The notes under the pieces are model-generated. The model was not told where the DNA came from, did no database searches, and saw nothing but the letters and a program-made list of their open reading frames with translations. DNA of 64,000 nucleotides from Dipteronia dyeriana (Eukaryota; Streptophyta; Magnoliopsida; Sapindales; Sapindaceae), in contig CM065301.1 in the NCBI GenBank assembly GCA_032871835.1, positions 77,222,069 to 77,286,068 of the forward strand, written 5' to 3'. Position numbers and translations under genes: made by a program. Positions 34,775-47,970 of this stretch are shown here, one piece after another. Positions within the stretch are counted from its first letter, which is position 1. Each line of letters opens with the position of its first letter.

Positions 34775-36084
34775 ATGAGGCTCCGCTCCTCACAAGGACA
34801 GCCGGGCGCATCGGGACAACCTTCTGCTGCGTCAACAAGAAAGGTCCCGAAGAAATGGATTAAATTCGGGCTCCAAAGCTAGGTTCCAGCCAAGCCAGCC
34901 ACTGTACGGGCTCTATATCCCCCTCTGGGAAATCAGGTCGAGCTTGACCAACAAGCAGCGGCCTTCGTAGAAAATGTCTGCCTTCGACTGCTCGTTGAGG
35001 GCATTACTATCCAGCAAGCAGACCTTTGCAATCGAGGGAAGTCAAGCAGGCCCGGGGCTAGGCAACCCCGCCTTTGATTGCCTGGGACAAACTCATCGGG
35101 AACCAACTCGTAATAGAACGAGACTCTCAACCTCGATCCGGGATAGGTTGGGGCCAATGCCCCCCGTTCCTAAAGCGTTGCCATGCTACCAACCAAGGCA
35201 AGTCAAATTCGCGTCGGACGTCCCTCCCCGAGAGCGGGAAGAGTATCTCCACCCAACGACTTTAAGGAGGGAAGCCTTAAGTAGGAAGAAGAAAGTTAGC
35301 AAAGCCCCCGAGCAGACCCCCTCTGAAGAAAGAATCAGGTAGAGGTCGCCAGTTCGTCAGAGGGTCCGATAGCGAGGAAACTGAGATCAACTCAAGGAAA
35401 TCTGAAAGCAAACGCCTAAAAGACCAATTGGCAGAGCTTCATAAGGAGGTCTAATTGATGAAGAATGGAAAGTATAAGGAGGACAAGAAAGATCCTCTAA
35501 GTTAAATGAATGCTCCCAACACCATAAGGATCCGGGAGGCGGAACTCCCGCCTAAGTTCAAAATGCCAACTGATAGATTCTCCTAGAAAAAGGATCCCAT
35601 GAGCCACTTAGAGAGCTTCGTTCAACAGATGAAGGTCTAGAATACGACCAGGGCCGCTATGTGTCGAATGTTCCCCACTACACTCACGGATTATGCTAAA
35701 ACCTGGTTTAGGAAACAACATGTCGGTAGTGTGGATTCCTTCACCAAGCTTTCAACCGATTTCTGCTCACAATTCTAGGGAGTTAAGCCCCGATTGAAAG
35801 ACCCAATCCATCTACAGTACGTGATCCAAGAGAGAGGGGAAACCCTCTGGGCTTATGTAGAGCGTTTCCACAATGAGTTCATCCAGATAGGGGTCTTCAC
35901 CGAGAAAGAAATCCTCTCCAACTTCAAAAGAAACCTGTGGGCGGGAAAGCTTTTCCGATCTTTTGCCAAGAGACCTCTGAAAACCTACCAAAAAGCCTAT
36001 GATCGGGTTATAGAGCAGATTGAGGTCGACGAGCATCTCAAGGTCAAGATGGAACACGATGACATGAGAGCTGTAAAGCGATAA
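34775..36084 (+). pseudogene. gag of the gypsy element, broken
   Basis: Capsid protein relic. The first ATG, 34775 (MRLRSSQGQPG), opens a Pro/Ser-rich N-terminus that breaks at 34880. Frame changes and stops follow, with Arg-rich stretches. The conserved retrotransposon-gag fold is recognisable from about 35520 (PMSHLESFVQQMK, then AAMCRMFPTT, AKTWFRK) to 36084 (ERGETLWAYVERFHNEF, FRSFAKRPLKTYQKAYDR), the best-preserved part being 35794-36084. No zinc knuckle was seen downstream before the tandem array begins. Confidence 0.78.
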
Positions 36085-36227
36085 AAGAATGAAGTTTTCA
36101 GACACGAGCAAGCTCAGAAAAGCCAAAACAAACCCCCCCAATAAATCAACATACCGCTTCCCCCTTTCTCAACCCAGATCGGAAAGGCATCCAAGACCAG
36201 GGGTAGGCCGGGGACGCCCCCTCACCA

Positions 36228-37090
36228 CTCCTGATGCCTCGGTCTGGCACTTCCCCCCGGCAAGAAGGGTCTGAGTATAAGAGCATAGTTACCATCCAGA
36301 TCTCAAGACCAGGAAATAGCTAGATAGCCCTTCTGATGCCTCGGTCAGGACTGCCCCCCGCCTAGAAGGTTCTGAGTATAAGAGCATAGTTGTCATCCAG
36401 ATCTCAAAACCAGAAAATAGCTAGATAGCCCTCTTGATGCCTTGGTCGGGCTACCACCCCCAAGAAGGATCTGAGTATAAGAGCATAGTTTTCATCCATA
36501 TCTCAAGACTAGGAAATAGCTAGATAGCCCTCCTGATGCCTTAATCGAGCTACCACCCCCAAGAAGGGTCTGAGTATAAGAGCACAGTTGCCATGCATAT
36601 CTCAAGACCAGGAAATAGCTAGATAGCCCTCCTGATGCCTTGGTCGGGGCTACCCCCTCAAGAAGGGTCTGAGTGTAAGAGCATAGTTGACATCTAGATC
36701 TCAAGACCAGGAAATACCTAGATAGCCTTCCTGATTCCTTGTTCTGGCTACCACCCCCAAAAAGGGTCTAAGTATAAAAGCATAGTTGCCATCCAGATCT
36801 CAAGACTAGGAAATAGCTAGATAGCCCTCATAATTCCTTGGTCGGGCTACCACCCCCAAGAAGGGTCTGAGTGTAAGAGCATGGTTGCCATCCAGATTTC
36901 GAGACCAGGTAAAAACTAGATAAGCCCTCCTGATGCATTGGTCGGGCTACCACAACCAAGAAGGATTCGAGTTTAAGAGCGCGGAAGCCCTCCGAATTCC
37001 TAGACTAAGAGGGGGCTAAACAGTCCTTTACCTGATGCCTCACTTGGGTTACAGCCCCCTAAAAGGGCTCTAGGATGGAGGGCTCGATTT
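36228..37090 (+). repeat. tandem array of a ~99-bp unit, about 9 copies
   Basis: The block CTGAGTATAAGAGCATAGTT and relatives recur at about 36271, 36372, 36471, 36570, 36669, 36768, 36867, 36967 and 37068, i.e. at 99-101 bp spacing. Each unit also has CTGATGCCTxGGTCGGGCTA, CCCCCAAGAAGGGT and CCAGATCTCAAGACCAGG. The last two copies are the most diverged. It lies between gag and the antisense gene, inside the element. Confidence 0.95.
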
Positions 37091-37569
37091 ACTTAAACTC
37101 TAAATACCCCAGTTATTACAGGCTACTAATTTTCCTTGTACACGTGATTGCTTACTATAACAAGTCTATGATCAAACAAGGGACTATCGACTAAAGACGC
37201 TAAACTACAAGTCTTTGTAGTCAGATAGCCTGAGCTAGCTGTCTGCTTTCACGCTTAAGCAATGTTCTTATATTTTTATTTTTCCCAAGCTAAGTCAATT
37301 TGCAATAGAGGCTGAACTTAGAGAGAGATTAGAAAAGAAGCAAGTACATGTATGTCAAAATATGAACCAGATCTCAAATTAAGTTTTATTAATAAATAGG
37401 GGAGTCTATTCCCCAGTAAGGCTACAGCAGCCAAGAGCCCAACCCTTGATTCCGGGCTACAAAAAAAATTGAAATGATGAATAATCAAGCACGGGTAAAG
37501 ATGGGATGTCCACCCTATTTACCGGGCATTCAAAAGAAACTACAAGAAAAAGAATTCAAACTGTTGCAT

Positions 37570-40133
37570 CCTCCTGATGCCCTCAAGCCTCCTCTTCAAC
37601 CGGATGAACCTAGCCCCATGTTCCTCTTTCTGGTGGTCGCTCATTCTGGTTAGCTGCCTCTACCACCTCCGCCACCTCCTGCTGAGGATCTCCTAGATTG
37701 CCTGATGCTCAGCAGGGTCCTTCTCCATGACTTCATTTATCACCACCAAAACCTCAGGCGGTATGGCTACATTAAGAAGATTGGCCACTGACTCTAGCAT
37801 AATCTCGCCCACTACTATATCCTCTCTTTAAAACACCATGGAAGGATCTCGAGCTTCAGTAAGGCCTCCTTATAGCTCATTGAGTTGGACCCCCCCCCCC
37901 CCCCCTTAAGATTCGCCAGGACCTGATGCTAGGAAGGTCGAAACAGGAGAAAGCAGATCGGGTACTTCAAACCGCTTCCCAGCTCCCTCCCAGTAGAAAG
38001 ACCTGTTTCATCATTTTCAAGGCGAGACATCTCTGCAGCCCGAGACATAACCTCTTTCCTATCCTAACCGGTGATGCTGGAGAGATTAAATGGGAGGGAG
38101 AGGGCTTCCGTAACTTGAAAGGAGGCATAGAAATACTCCTCACTAAAAAAGGCTTCCAACTTGGCTTGAAGCTTGGCAACTTGGGCCTGCAGAGCTTGGT
38201 TCCCGACATCCAGTACATAAGCCTCTCCCTTCCAGTCATCCCGCTGGCTAGCTCATCGCTTCGACCGAAGAGTTTCCTGATCAAAGAACCGTTTCAACCG
38301 CTCGTGGTAGCACTGGAGCTCAGTCAGTTGTGTTTCCATTCCCTTTTGACTAGAGGTCATCTCCTGGACCAGGGCTTGAGCCTACGCCAACAATCCCATG
38401 GCTCGCTCAGTCTCAGCCTCAGCCTTAGCTACCCGGTTGTAAAGAGAAGCTACCTGATATCCCATGGTTACTTGAAACTTGAAGGCTTACAAAGGGAATT
38501 CATGTTAGGAAATGATAAATCAAACTACTGAATGAGAAAGTAAAAGCGACAATTACCTCGGCTAGAAGGGCAGACCCTTTGGTAACCATGATGTCCACGG
38601 GCATTGAGGTCATCCTAGAAAGCCCGCCACCCAGACAGGACACAACGAATTGCTTCAGAACCTCGTCCTGACCAGCCGAGCTCAACTGCTGCTGAGGACG
38701 AGAGGGGGGGATCTCAGGAGTACCGGTATCGGGATCCCTGGGAACCTGGACTACCCGGGATATAGATGGATCAGTAGAAGGGGATAATATAACTGGGGAA
38801 GCATCATTTGAAGCAGAAACCACTGGTGAGAGGGTAGAGGTGGACGTATCAGTGGCTTGGGAAATGGGGCTCTCCTCGGTTTAGAGCCTTTGCTGCCCGA
38901 GACGTAAGAACAACCATCTTGGACATCATCTGGGAAAGCGATAGAGCAGGAACAAGCGAGGTAGCAGCCATAATGGTTGACCCCCCCCCCCCTTTTCAAA
39001 CCAGCCGAGAAAGCTTTCAGGGACGAGTTGAAAGGAGGAAGAAGGGTCGGAGCTTGCCGGGCTTCGCGAGAAGCTGAAGCAAACACAGACACTGTTAAGA
39101 AAGGGATTAAGACCATCATAACTGAACCATTCAACAACCCTAAAGCGTGATAAAGTAAGATACTTACGAGAAGTAGCATCGGAGATCCGCAGGTACTTGT
39201 TCACCCTACGGGGGTCGAAGGGGTCAGCAGTTGAAAACTTCAAATTCATATAATTCCTAGCCAGGATAGTCTTTAGCACAGCCTCAGACTCAGGGCAAGA
39301 AGTCTCGATCCCATGAGGGTTTGTCACTAAAAGTAGTGGGAACCGCGAGCTCATGCCAGCCGATGAATACAGAGCTCCCCCAGTCTCCCCCCGCTAGTAT
39401 CCACTCTTTTTTCCAAGCGGGTCCTTCCTTGAAGCCCCAAGGATGATGAAATTGAATTTGTTCTTGGCCTTAGCGTAAAATTGACCTCGAGGCTCTCAAT
39501 CTGGATAAGGAAAGCAAGTTCCTCTATCCCGGGCTCTCTGGTTATTTTTTTTAGCTCGTACTGCTCCCTCCATAGCATGAGAAAACCGACTAGGTGCCTC
39601 CAGAAGCCAGACGTTAATTGGAGCGAAGCCAGTTAAAGGGCGTTGAGAGCCTGCCGAAGGGTAGGATGAAGAGAAAGCCTTACCCCACTCTCAAAGGCTA
39701 CAACGTGGATAGGAAGTACGCCTTTGGGCGGGCTGAAGACATCTTAATTTCTATGGAGGACTGTGAGAGAGATGGTGTCAGGGATGCCGTATTTATCCTG
39801 AAGGCAACTAATCGACTGAGGGTCAACAGTGGAATCGGGAATGACCCTAGATTCTAAAGGAAGAGTCGTCTCTGAAGGAAACCCCACCACCGTAACCTGA
39901 ACCTTCCCGGCGGTGTCAACCCTCTCCCCAGCTTCAGAATCCTCATCAACTAATTTTAGAGGGTTATCGGGCTGATTAGAGAAGCCGGAGACATTCATTT
40001 TAGAACGACGGCGCTGGCAGTTCAGGGAGGAATCCTCATCACTTGAAATTTCTCGCACTCGTTTCTGAGGAACCAGGTTAGAGCCTCCAGTGCCCTCGAC
40101 CAAGGCTTCGATGCTATCTGAGGAATTCGACAT
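37570..40133 (-). pseudogene. antisense gene of the gypsy element (PF04195-like, coiled coil)
   Basis: Minus-strand coding region. The start MSNSSDSIEALVEG is at 40133, then an acidic/basic N-terminus, and a region (about 39810-39190) resembling the 'putative gypsy type transposon' domain often annotated in plant proteins: DKYGIPDTISL, FESGVRLSLHPTLRQAL, ALQLASLQLTSGFWR, FLMLWREQYELKK, FDPRRVNKYLRISDATS. A GTAAGT...TTTGCTTCAG intron (about 39167-39074) joins frames cleanly, and a second (about 38556-38484) is plausible. The C-terminal part is Glu/Gln/Ala-rich and coiled-coil-like (YNRVAKAEAETERAMG, QALQAQVAKLQAKLEA). Stops (e.g. 39750, 38390) and poly-C runs break it. Function unknown; antisense ORFs are known in the Tat lineage. 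Confidence 0.65.
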
Positions 40134-40514
40134 TGATGGGTGAGAAGAATTTGAAAGTAAGCAAAAGATAAAGGGAAATCGGCAGAGGGTAGCAAGAAAG
40201 AAGGAGTCTGAAAATTTTAAAATTGAGAGAATGCGTGAGGAAAGTGATGGTAAGGCCGGGTTTAAATAGAGGTTAGGGTTGTAATGACATCGACGATATT
40301 CTTGGGAAGATCACCTAGAGCCACGAAGAGAGCCGTAGTGCAGCCATTTTTCCTCGAAGAACACACTAATTCAAATTCAATATTGGATAATTAATGAGAA
40401 GATTTCGTTCGAAATTATCATTAATTGTTTTATAACGGAAAATTTTCCTAATTAAACAAGGAATCTGACTCCAACCCCAACTCTACCTCCGGTGTTCAAG
40501 TCAGAGGGGACTTT

Positions 40515-41503
<989 letters not shown>

Positions 41504-41550
41504 CAAATATAGATTGGTTTTAGTTGATTTTAATTAGTTTATGTCACATG

Positions 41551-42731
41551 TGTTAACGGAAAATTCGTTCAGGATGAGAAATTTTTATTAACACCCTCTA
41601 AACCACTTCCACAGAAGTAGTGGCCGGGATCAGTACGTTGATACTTGACCTGTTTAGAGGTAAATGAGAGTCTGGATTATAACAATAACAAATGGGAGCT
41701 TTTATTATTGATTTCTCTGTTCCATGGAGTTTGCTCTCATACATTATCTAGGACGTAGGAAGGTGGTCGCTTTGTACTTGTCGAATAGTGGAAAACAAAG
41801 GTGGTCGTGTTCTGGATACAGAATTCAGGCCCCCCTCTCTTTTTTTCTTCTCGACTATCTGCTGTTATCTCTCTTTTTCTCTCTTTTTATGTTTTTCTCT
41901 GTATATCCTCCTACCATGCTTGGCCTTACCTATATTTATGGTCCAAGTAGGTTTTAAGTTTGCAAATATCTTGCCGTGATCCCATGAATCTGTTCCCTCC
42001 TTATAGGGCAGGATTTGTCATTTGAATTTAAATTGTTACTGGATTCGATGATATCGTTGACGGAGATAAGTTTGTTCCCTTTTTGGAATCAAACTCTTGA
42101 CTTGCATGTAAATACTGGTCATTACATGGAGATGATCTTGTGTGCACTCATGTCATGATTCTTCATGGAGTTTACTGGACTATGCTTCTGTCCCAGATGG
42201 ATCTATGCTTCGGTTTTATTCTCTAGAGCTTGGAAAGGATGTCCTAGTAGGCATTCTAGGGAGGTAACACGATCTGATTTGTTAAGAGACCCCCTTCCTC
42301 CTTGAATCACGGAGGGGACAGCAGGCTTCTTGAGAGGTTGGTAGGCTTCTCGTTCAGGCTACGAATTAAGTTCGACCTTTGAAAGTCTTAACCCGAAGGG
42401 GGCTTACTTTGCTTGTCGGGCTTCTTTCAAATGTTTCTTAAGCTTGGCGACCCCCCTGGATTTCATGGGGTGGTTGAGAAGCTCGACCTCAGGAGCCGAG
42501 GTTCCCATATAGGTGGCCTCGAGAAGCCCGAGTTCCAGTTTTTGTGTGGGGGTTCGTCCTGGTCGCGCCTAGCTTACTTCCTGATAGTTTTAAAGTCGGG
42601 CCGACCTTCCCTGCTCCAGTGGGGTAGCTTTATGGTCTACCCGGGTCTCATGAACATCGACTACGGGCTTTGACTTAAGACGGGAAAGTGAAAAATTTCT
42701 CTTTGCCCCTGGCCAAATTTTACTATTAATA
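41551..42731 (-). repeat. solo LTR of the same gypsy family, inverted
   Basis: 1181 bp. On the minus strand it begins TATTAATAGTAAAATTTGGCC (TG mutated to TA) and ends CCGTTAACA. The ACATG duplication is perfect (41546-41550 and 42732-42736). It matches the gypsy LTRs over most of its length, roughly 85-88% by eye at the start, and keeps the segment that the neighbouring 3' LTR has lost. No internal sequence remains. Confidence 0.92.
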
Positions 42732-42928
42732 ACATGTTTTTCCATGCATCAAATATGCATGTAATAATGTATCCTTTTATAATCTCTCTAATTTCTTTAG
42801 TAGTTAATTAACATTAAGCATAAATCATGATTGCGTGCTTATAAATTTGTAGTCAGAATATATCTTATTAACTTATTTAATTAATTATCAGAAGTTATTC
42901 CATAAATCTCTTTTACTACATAGCAAAT

Positions 42929-43512
42929 TGTTGGGATATGTGAAGCCAGAAACTAGCAAAGAAACGAGTTCCAACAGGTGGCGCGGCAGAGACCGCAGCA
43001 TAGACAGGAGCTCGAACAGCGGCATACACAACGGTGGTGTCCATGCGTGACAAGTTGTGCAGACCGCGTTATGGCCTATGGAGCGGTCTTCTCCAGTGGT
43101 GTCAAGCGTTGAGGACCACAACGCAGACACGTGCCTACACAGCAGTCAAGACAGCTGTCGTGGCAGATTTCGTGAGAAATGGAAAATCCTGTGCCTAGAA
43201 GTAATTGGAAAAATGAATAGATCCCAATTGGGATTTGGCAAACCCTAGGGCTCCTATATAAATACTACCATTATGTAAAGTGCGTAGTGTGTGTGAGAAA
43301 AATTGCTAGAGAGAGAAATTATAGAGAGATTGAAAGAGAGACAGAGGGATTGTAATCAACTCTGAGAAATATTGGATTGAGTGTTGTGCACTCCGTGGAC
43401 GTAGGAAAATTGCTGAACCACGTAAAATCTTTTATGTCTTCTTATTTCTTATTGCTTTCTATTATTTGTGTTTGTGATTAGATTTGTGTGTGTCTGATTT
43501 TTCTCGACAACA
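42929..43512 (+). repeat. 5' LTR of element D
   Basis: From TGTTGGGATATGTGAAGCC to TCTCGACAACA. TATATAAA at 43255-43262. The GCAG/CCGCGG-rich first third (about 42965-43150) contrasts with the AT-rich remainder. Confidence 0.93.
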
Positions 43513-43595
43513 ATTGGTTTCAGAGCTCCGGGTTGGGGCAGATTATTATTTACACAAATCTAAGTTTTCTCTAGGTCATCAATTTCGTCGTGGAG

Positions 43596-44215
43596 ATGGA
43601 GTTAGAGAAGGAAACGCACAAGATTGAGAAATTCAATGGATCAAATTTTTGCTTCTGGAAGATGCAGATGGAAGATTATCTGTACCAAAAGGAATGCATT
43701 AACCAGTAAAAGAGAGACCAAAGGATATGATCGATGAAGATTGGGAAAACAATGAATAACGAAAAACATGGATGATGATGATTTTGAACTCCTAGATCGG
43801 AAAGCATTGAGAGCAATTCATCTCAGTTTGACGAAGCATGTCGCCTTCAACGTAAAGGATTAACAGACTGCCAAAGATCTAATGGATACCCTATCATACC
43901 TATATGAACAGCCTTCTGCATTAAGAAAAGTCCATCTTGTCAAGAAGTTATCAACCTTGAAGATGGCAGAGGGTCAGAACTTTAAAGATTTTCTGAATCA
44001 ACTCAACGAAGTGAAGGATGGGTTGTGATCTTTGTCTATGGGTTTTGATGAGGAGTTTTTGGCGGCGTTTCTACTCACCCAACTCATTCTTTGTCAATAA
44101 GTTGGATGACGACAAGCCAGTCCAACTCGTTCGGGAAATAAAAATTGAATATTCAGCAGGTTATGAACATGATCATGACTGAAGAGATCAGGATAACTTC
44201 AGTAGGTCTGCAAGA
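43596..44215 (+). pseudogene. gag (UBN2-like) of element D
   Basis: ATG at 43596 gives MELEKETHKIEKFNGSNFCF, then WKMQMEDYL, typical of copia gag N-termini of the UBN2 type. After a stop near 43710 and frame shifts, further blocks are readable: TAKDLMDTLSYLYEQPSA, VHLVKKLSTLKMAEGQNFKD, FLNQLNEVKDGL. No zinc knuckle is reached before frame loss near 44060. It is inactive as it stands. Confidence 0.8.
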
Positions 44216-44312
44216 GTGAAGACGTGGGGAATTAGTGCCCCGTCATTTATCCACTAATTCATCAAGGAAGGATGGAGAACATCTATTGAGTTTCAATCTT
44301 CAAGTAAAACAT

Positions 44313-44905
44313 TGTTTGGATATGTGAAGCCAAAAACTAGCAGAGAAATGAATTCCAGCAGGTGGCGAGACGGAGACCGCGGTGTAGACAGGAGCTCGGA
44401 CCGCAGCACACACAACAGTGGTGTCCAGGCATGACAAGTTATGCAACCCGCGGCAAGGATATAGTGCACACACCGCGGCCTATGGAGCGGTGTTCTCCAG
44501 TAGTGTCAAGCATTGAGGATCGCGGCACAGACACGTGCCTACACAGCGGTCCAAACAACGGTCATGGCAGATTTCGTGAGAAATAGGAAATCCTATGCCT
44601 ATAAGTAATTGGAAAAAGGAAATCGATTCCAATTGGGATTTGGCTAACCCTAGTGCTCCTATATAAATACTACCATTATGTAAAGTGTGTAGTGTGTGTG
44701 AGAAAAATTGTTAGAAAGAGAGATAAAGCAATTGTAGAGAGACTGAAAAAGAGACAGAGAGATTGTAATCAACTTTAAGAAATAGTGGATTGAATGCGGT
44801 GCGCTCCATTGACGTTTGCAAATTGTTGAACAACGTAAAATATTTGGTGTCTTCTTTCTTCTTATTGCTTTCTATTATTTATGTGTGCGATTTTTCTCGA
44901 CAACA
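44313..44905 (+). repeat. 3' LTR of element D
   Basis: From TGTTTGGATATGTGAAGCC to TCTCGACAACA; TATATAAA at 44660-44667. A small AGCAATTG-containing insertion near 44725 distinguishes it from the 5' copy. Confidence 0.93.
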
Positions 44906-44910
44906 CAAAT

Positions 44911-45374
44911 TTTTTATTCAGATATTTGGGACTATATCTAAATCTAGTCCCAAAGCTCCTTTTGTATCTCAATTATAATTTATTATTTTCTCTTTTTGGC
45001 TTATTTATCAAACAATTTGAAATACCATCCAATATTATGTTGTGGCTTGACAGTAAATGATACTTATTCAGTCTGACAATGTCTTAGGTTGGAAATATCA
45101 TATATGATATGTTAAAAAAAAATGCCTCTATAAAAATGCTCTCCACACCCATCTATTTTTTGTACTTAAATACCCAAATCTGAAATTACTAAAAGTTCAT
45201 AATAAAGAAGAATATAAGGGATTGGCTCAACACATTTTATGTTTTCCAATTCTGGGCGTTGAATATGATTAGGAAAGAATGAAAAAAATGAGCTGCCCAT
45301 AGACTGTAAATATGAGTTGGATTTCGTTGGCATTCGCGAGACGGCTAATTGCCTCCTACATAATTAGCTTAAGG
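44911..45374. other. AT-rich spacer, no gene seen
   Basis: No coding similarity recognised. 45270-45350 reads through on the plus strand for a short stretch but matches nothing I know. Confidence 0.45.
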
Positions 45375-45541
45375 ACAAAACATATAGAGTTAGATCTTTA
45401 TTTCATCCGAGATCATATGGAAAACAGGAATTGGGTGTCAAATATATTCCAATTGAAAATCAAAAAACTGATATTTTAACTAAGCCACTCGGTATCAGCA
45501 GATTTGTCATTCTTAGATACAAACAGACAAATTCATCTAGG
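45375..45541 (+). pseudogene. copia RNase H C-terminal fragment
   Basis: Short relic of a separate copia element: HIELDLYFIRDHMENRNWV followed, one frame over, by KYIPIENQKTDILTKPLGIS, the end block of copia RNase H. The CACTA element inserted immediately after it. Confidence 0.75.
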
Positions 45542-45544
45542 CAA

Positions 45545-47930
45545 CACTACAACAAATATAGTCTTCTGTGAGGGCCAAAAACCGTCGAAAATCCATCGGA
45601 TATAATATCGTAGGAAATAACTCTTTTTTGACCATCCCTCGAAAATAAATTATTTGAGAGGGAAAAAAGCCGTTGGAAATGGAGGGAAAAGTTGTCAGAA
45701 ATGTTATGAAAACTAGATTAGGAGAATATTTTCAATAGTCTTTGCCCTTGGAAATAATAAATTATCATGATGGAAAATAAATGAGATATTATTGATGAAT
45801 GTCATGGTTGAAAATAAAATGGATTTTTTCTGGTATTTTTCAATATTTTTTTTTGTTTATTTTAAATAAATTATTTTTTTGTTTTTTTAATAAATTATTT
45901 TTTCTTGTTGAATAATGATAAAAATATTAAATAAAATATGTGTAAAAAAAATTATATTAACAAATATACAAAATAAAAAAGAAATAGTCATCAAATATAA
46001 TTTATTGATAAAGTACAAATGTAATTTAAAATTTAAATACACAACCTTCAAACTTTAACATGAGAATACAAATATGATAATACTATCTAATAATTTATCA
46101 ATTTCTCTTATTCTTCTGCATGCCCTTGAATTTTTTGTTGTTGGAGTAGGTAGGAGTCCATTTTTTACTGCATGGAATTAAAACACACATAAACAAATAT
46201 TATTATATATATATATATGCATTATCATATAATTAATAAATAGATATATTTTAAATCAACAATTAAAAGAAAACTTATATGAATTTCCCTTGCGTTTTTT
46301 AGTTATTCACTAAGCCAAACTTCATCTCTGTAGACATGAAAGTTCTTGAAACTTCACCGCAACACTACATATAAAGCACCTATTAGTACAAAAAAAAAAC
46401 TTAAAATACATATAAGACATTTATAATTGTCCAACCAAAAAAAAATAAAACTTAAAAAAATCAACAACAGTATGAAAAAAAATTAAAGAATTACAGGTAA
46501 ATCTATTTAATTATACTTCACCATCAAACTATATTCTATCATAAAACATGTGACAATTCAATCATTATAAATAAAAATGAGTCATTCCTTTTTATAAAAG
46601 ACATTGTAAGTGATTTGTAACCTACTTTTAATATACAGGGTCGGCCCTGAGATTTTTGGAGACCAAGGCGAAGTACAAAAAAATAAGACCCTCGATACTT
46701 TATATATGTTTACTAGACTTTGTTTTTCTCTAATAAATACTTGTAAATATCAATATAATAAGAGAGTTATACCATTTTTTATCTTTTTTTAATATATAAA
46801 AGATAATTATTGTTGGGATTATGATTCAAATATTCAACACACTCTACTAATTAAGTTTAATAATTTATGGGCCTCTTAAAATGAAATATATTTGGTTGAC
46901 CTATTTTGAACTCATTTTATAAACTTATTAGTTTGAAACAATTAGATGTTCAGTGGGCTTTTTTAAACTTATTTTTATAGGTCTATTAGTTCATATAAGG
47001 GTTATATAGCTTATATGTAAAATAAATAAATAAATGAAACTTTAGGGCCTTACAGATCGTGGGCCCTAGGCGGTTGCCTCACTGGGCTCCCCCTAGGGCC
47101 AGGCCTGTTAATATATTTGAACATGATATAAAATTCACACAAAAAAATTACAAATAAAAAAATAAAAATTTTGTCCCCATTGAAAATATTAAATTTTTTA
47201 AACATCCAAAATTCAAGTTCTTTATTGTTATTTTCTCGAACATGTTGTATGCAGTAAATCATATTAGAAAACATATATTAAGACAATTAATCCGAATAAT
47301 GAAAAGTAATCAAAAAATATTAACAACATAATAAATTCCCCTTTCAAAAAAAAATCATAATATTTTTTTCTCGTAAATTTCTTGTAATTGCATCAAGAAA
47401 GTAATTTAACAGATCTAACACAATATTTCAAATAAGAATGAAAAAAACACATCTAAGTGTAAAGACTTACCAACAGAGGATGATGTGAACCTTAAAACGA
47501 TCTTCAATAAAAAAAAATTATGGTTTCTACTAAGAGGTTTAGTTGTAGGTTTTAGAGAAACTAGAAAATAGTGGAAGAATGAGGAGTCAATATTTAGGGT
47601 TGGAGTGAAAGGAGAGTAAGAAGCTTATGAGAGATTAAAGAAAAGAAATTGAAAAATAAAAATTGGTAGGAGTAGGCGGCCATGAGGAGCATAATTAGGG
47701 TTAGTAGGAAAAAAAAAAAAGAAATAACTAAAAAAGTGGAGAAAGAATAAAAAAATCGGAAAAATAAATAATTAGTAGGAGGCGGCAATTAGGGTTTGTG
47801 AAAAAAAAAAGGAAATGAGTAAGAGTAGGAAAAAAAATTGAAAAAAATTATAATGCTTCAAAAGTAATAAATATAAAAAAAACTATATATATATAGGAAA
47901 AAAAGATAACATATATAATCACTATAAAAA

Positions 47931-47970
<40 letters not shown>

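Larger units (their letters stand above)
42929..44905 (+). mobile_element. copia-like element D, gag-only
   Basis: 1977 bp with LTRs of 584 and 593 bp, a perfect CAAAT duplication (42924-42928 and 44906-44910), primer site TGGTTTCAGAGCTCC at 43515-43529, and only a gag-like coding region between. No protease, integrase, RT or RNase H is present, so it is a non-autonomous element of the gag-only kind, or an internal deletion derivative. Confidence 0.9.

Noticed and set aside
36228..37090. Regular direct repeats reminiscent of a CRISPR array
   Set aside because: Whole ~99-bp units repeat, without short conserved repeats separated by unique spacers, in a plant retrotransposon.
37889..37908. Long poly-C run as a regulatory or structural signal
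   Set aside because: Simple homopolymer within a decayed antisense gene; a second run occurs at about 38981. Likely slippage or assembly-sensitive sequence.
37926..38531. 201-codon plus-strand ORF in the gypsy element
   Set aside because: Opposite strand to the coiled-coil part of the antisense gene, which has coherent domain character and splice signals; the plus frame does not.
39618..39857. 79-codon plus-strand ORF
   Set aside because: Shadow of the PF04195-like region on the minus strand.
43057..43248. Two related ORFs (also 44362-44586) that look like a duplicated small gene
   Set aside because: They are the same position of the two LTRs of element D.
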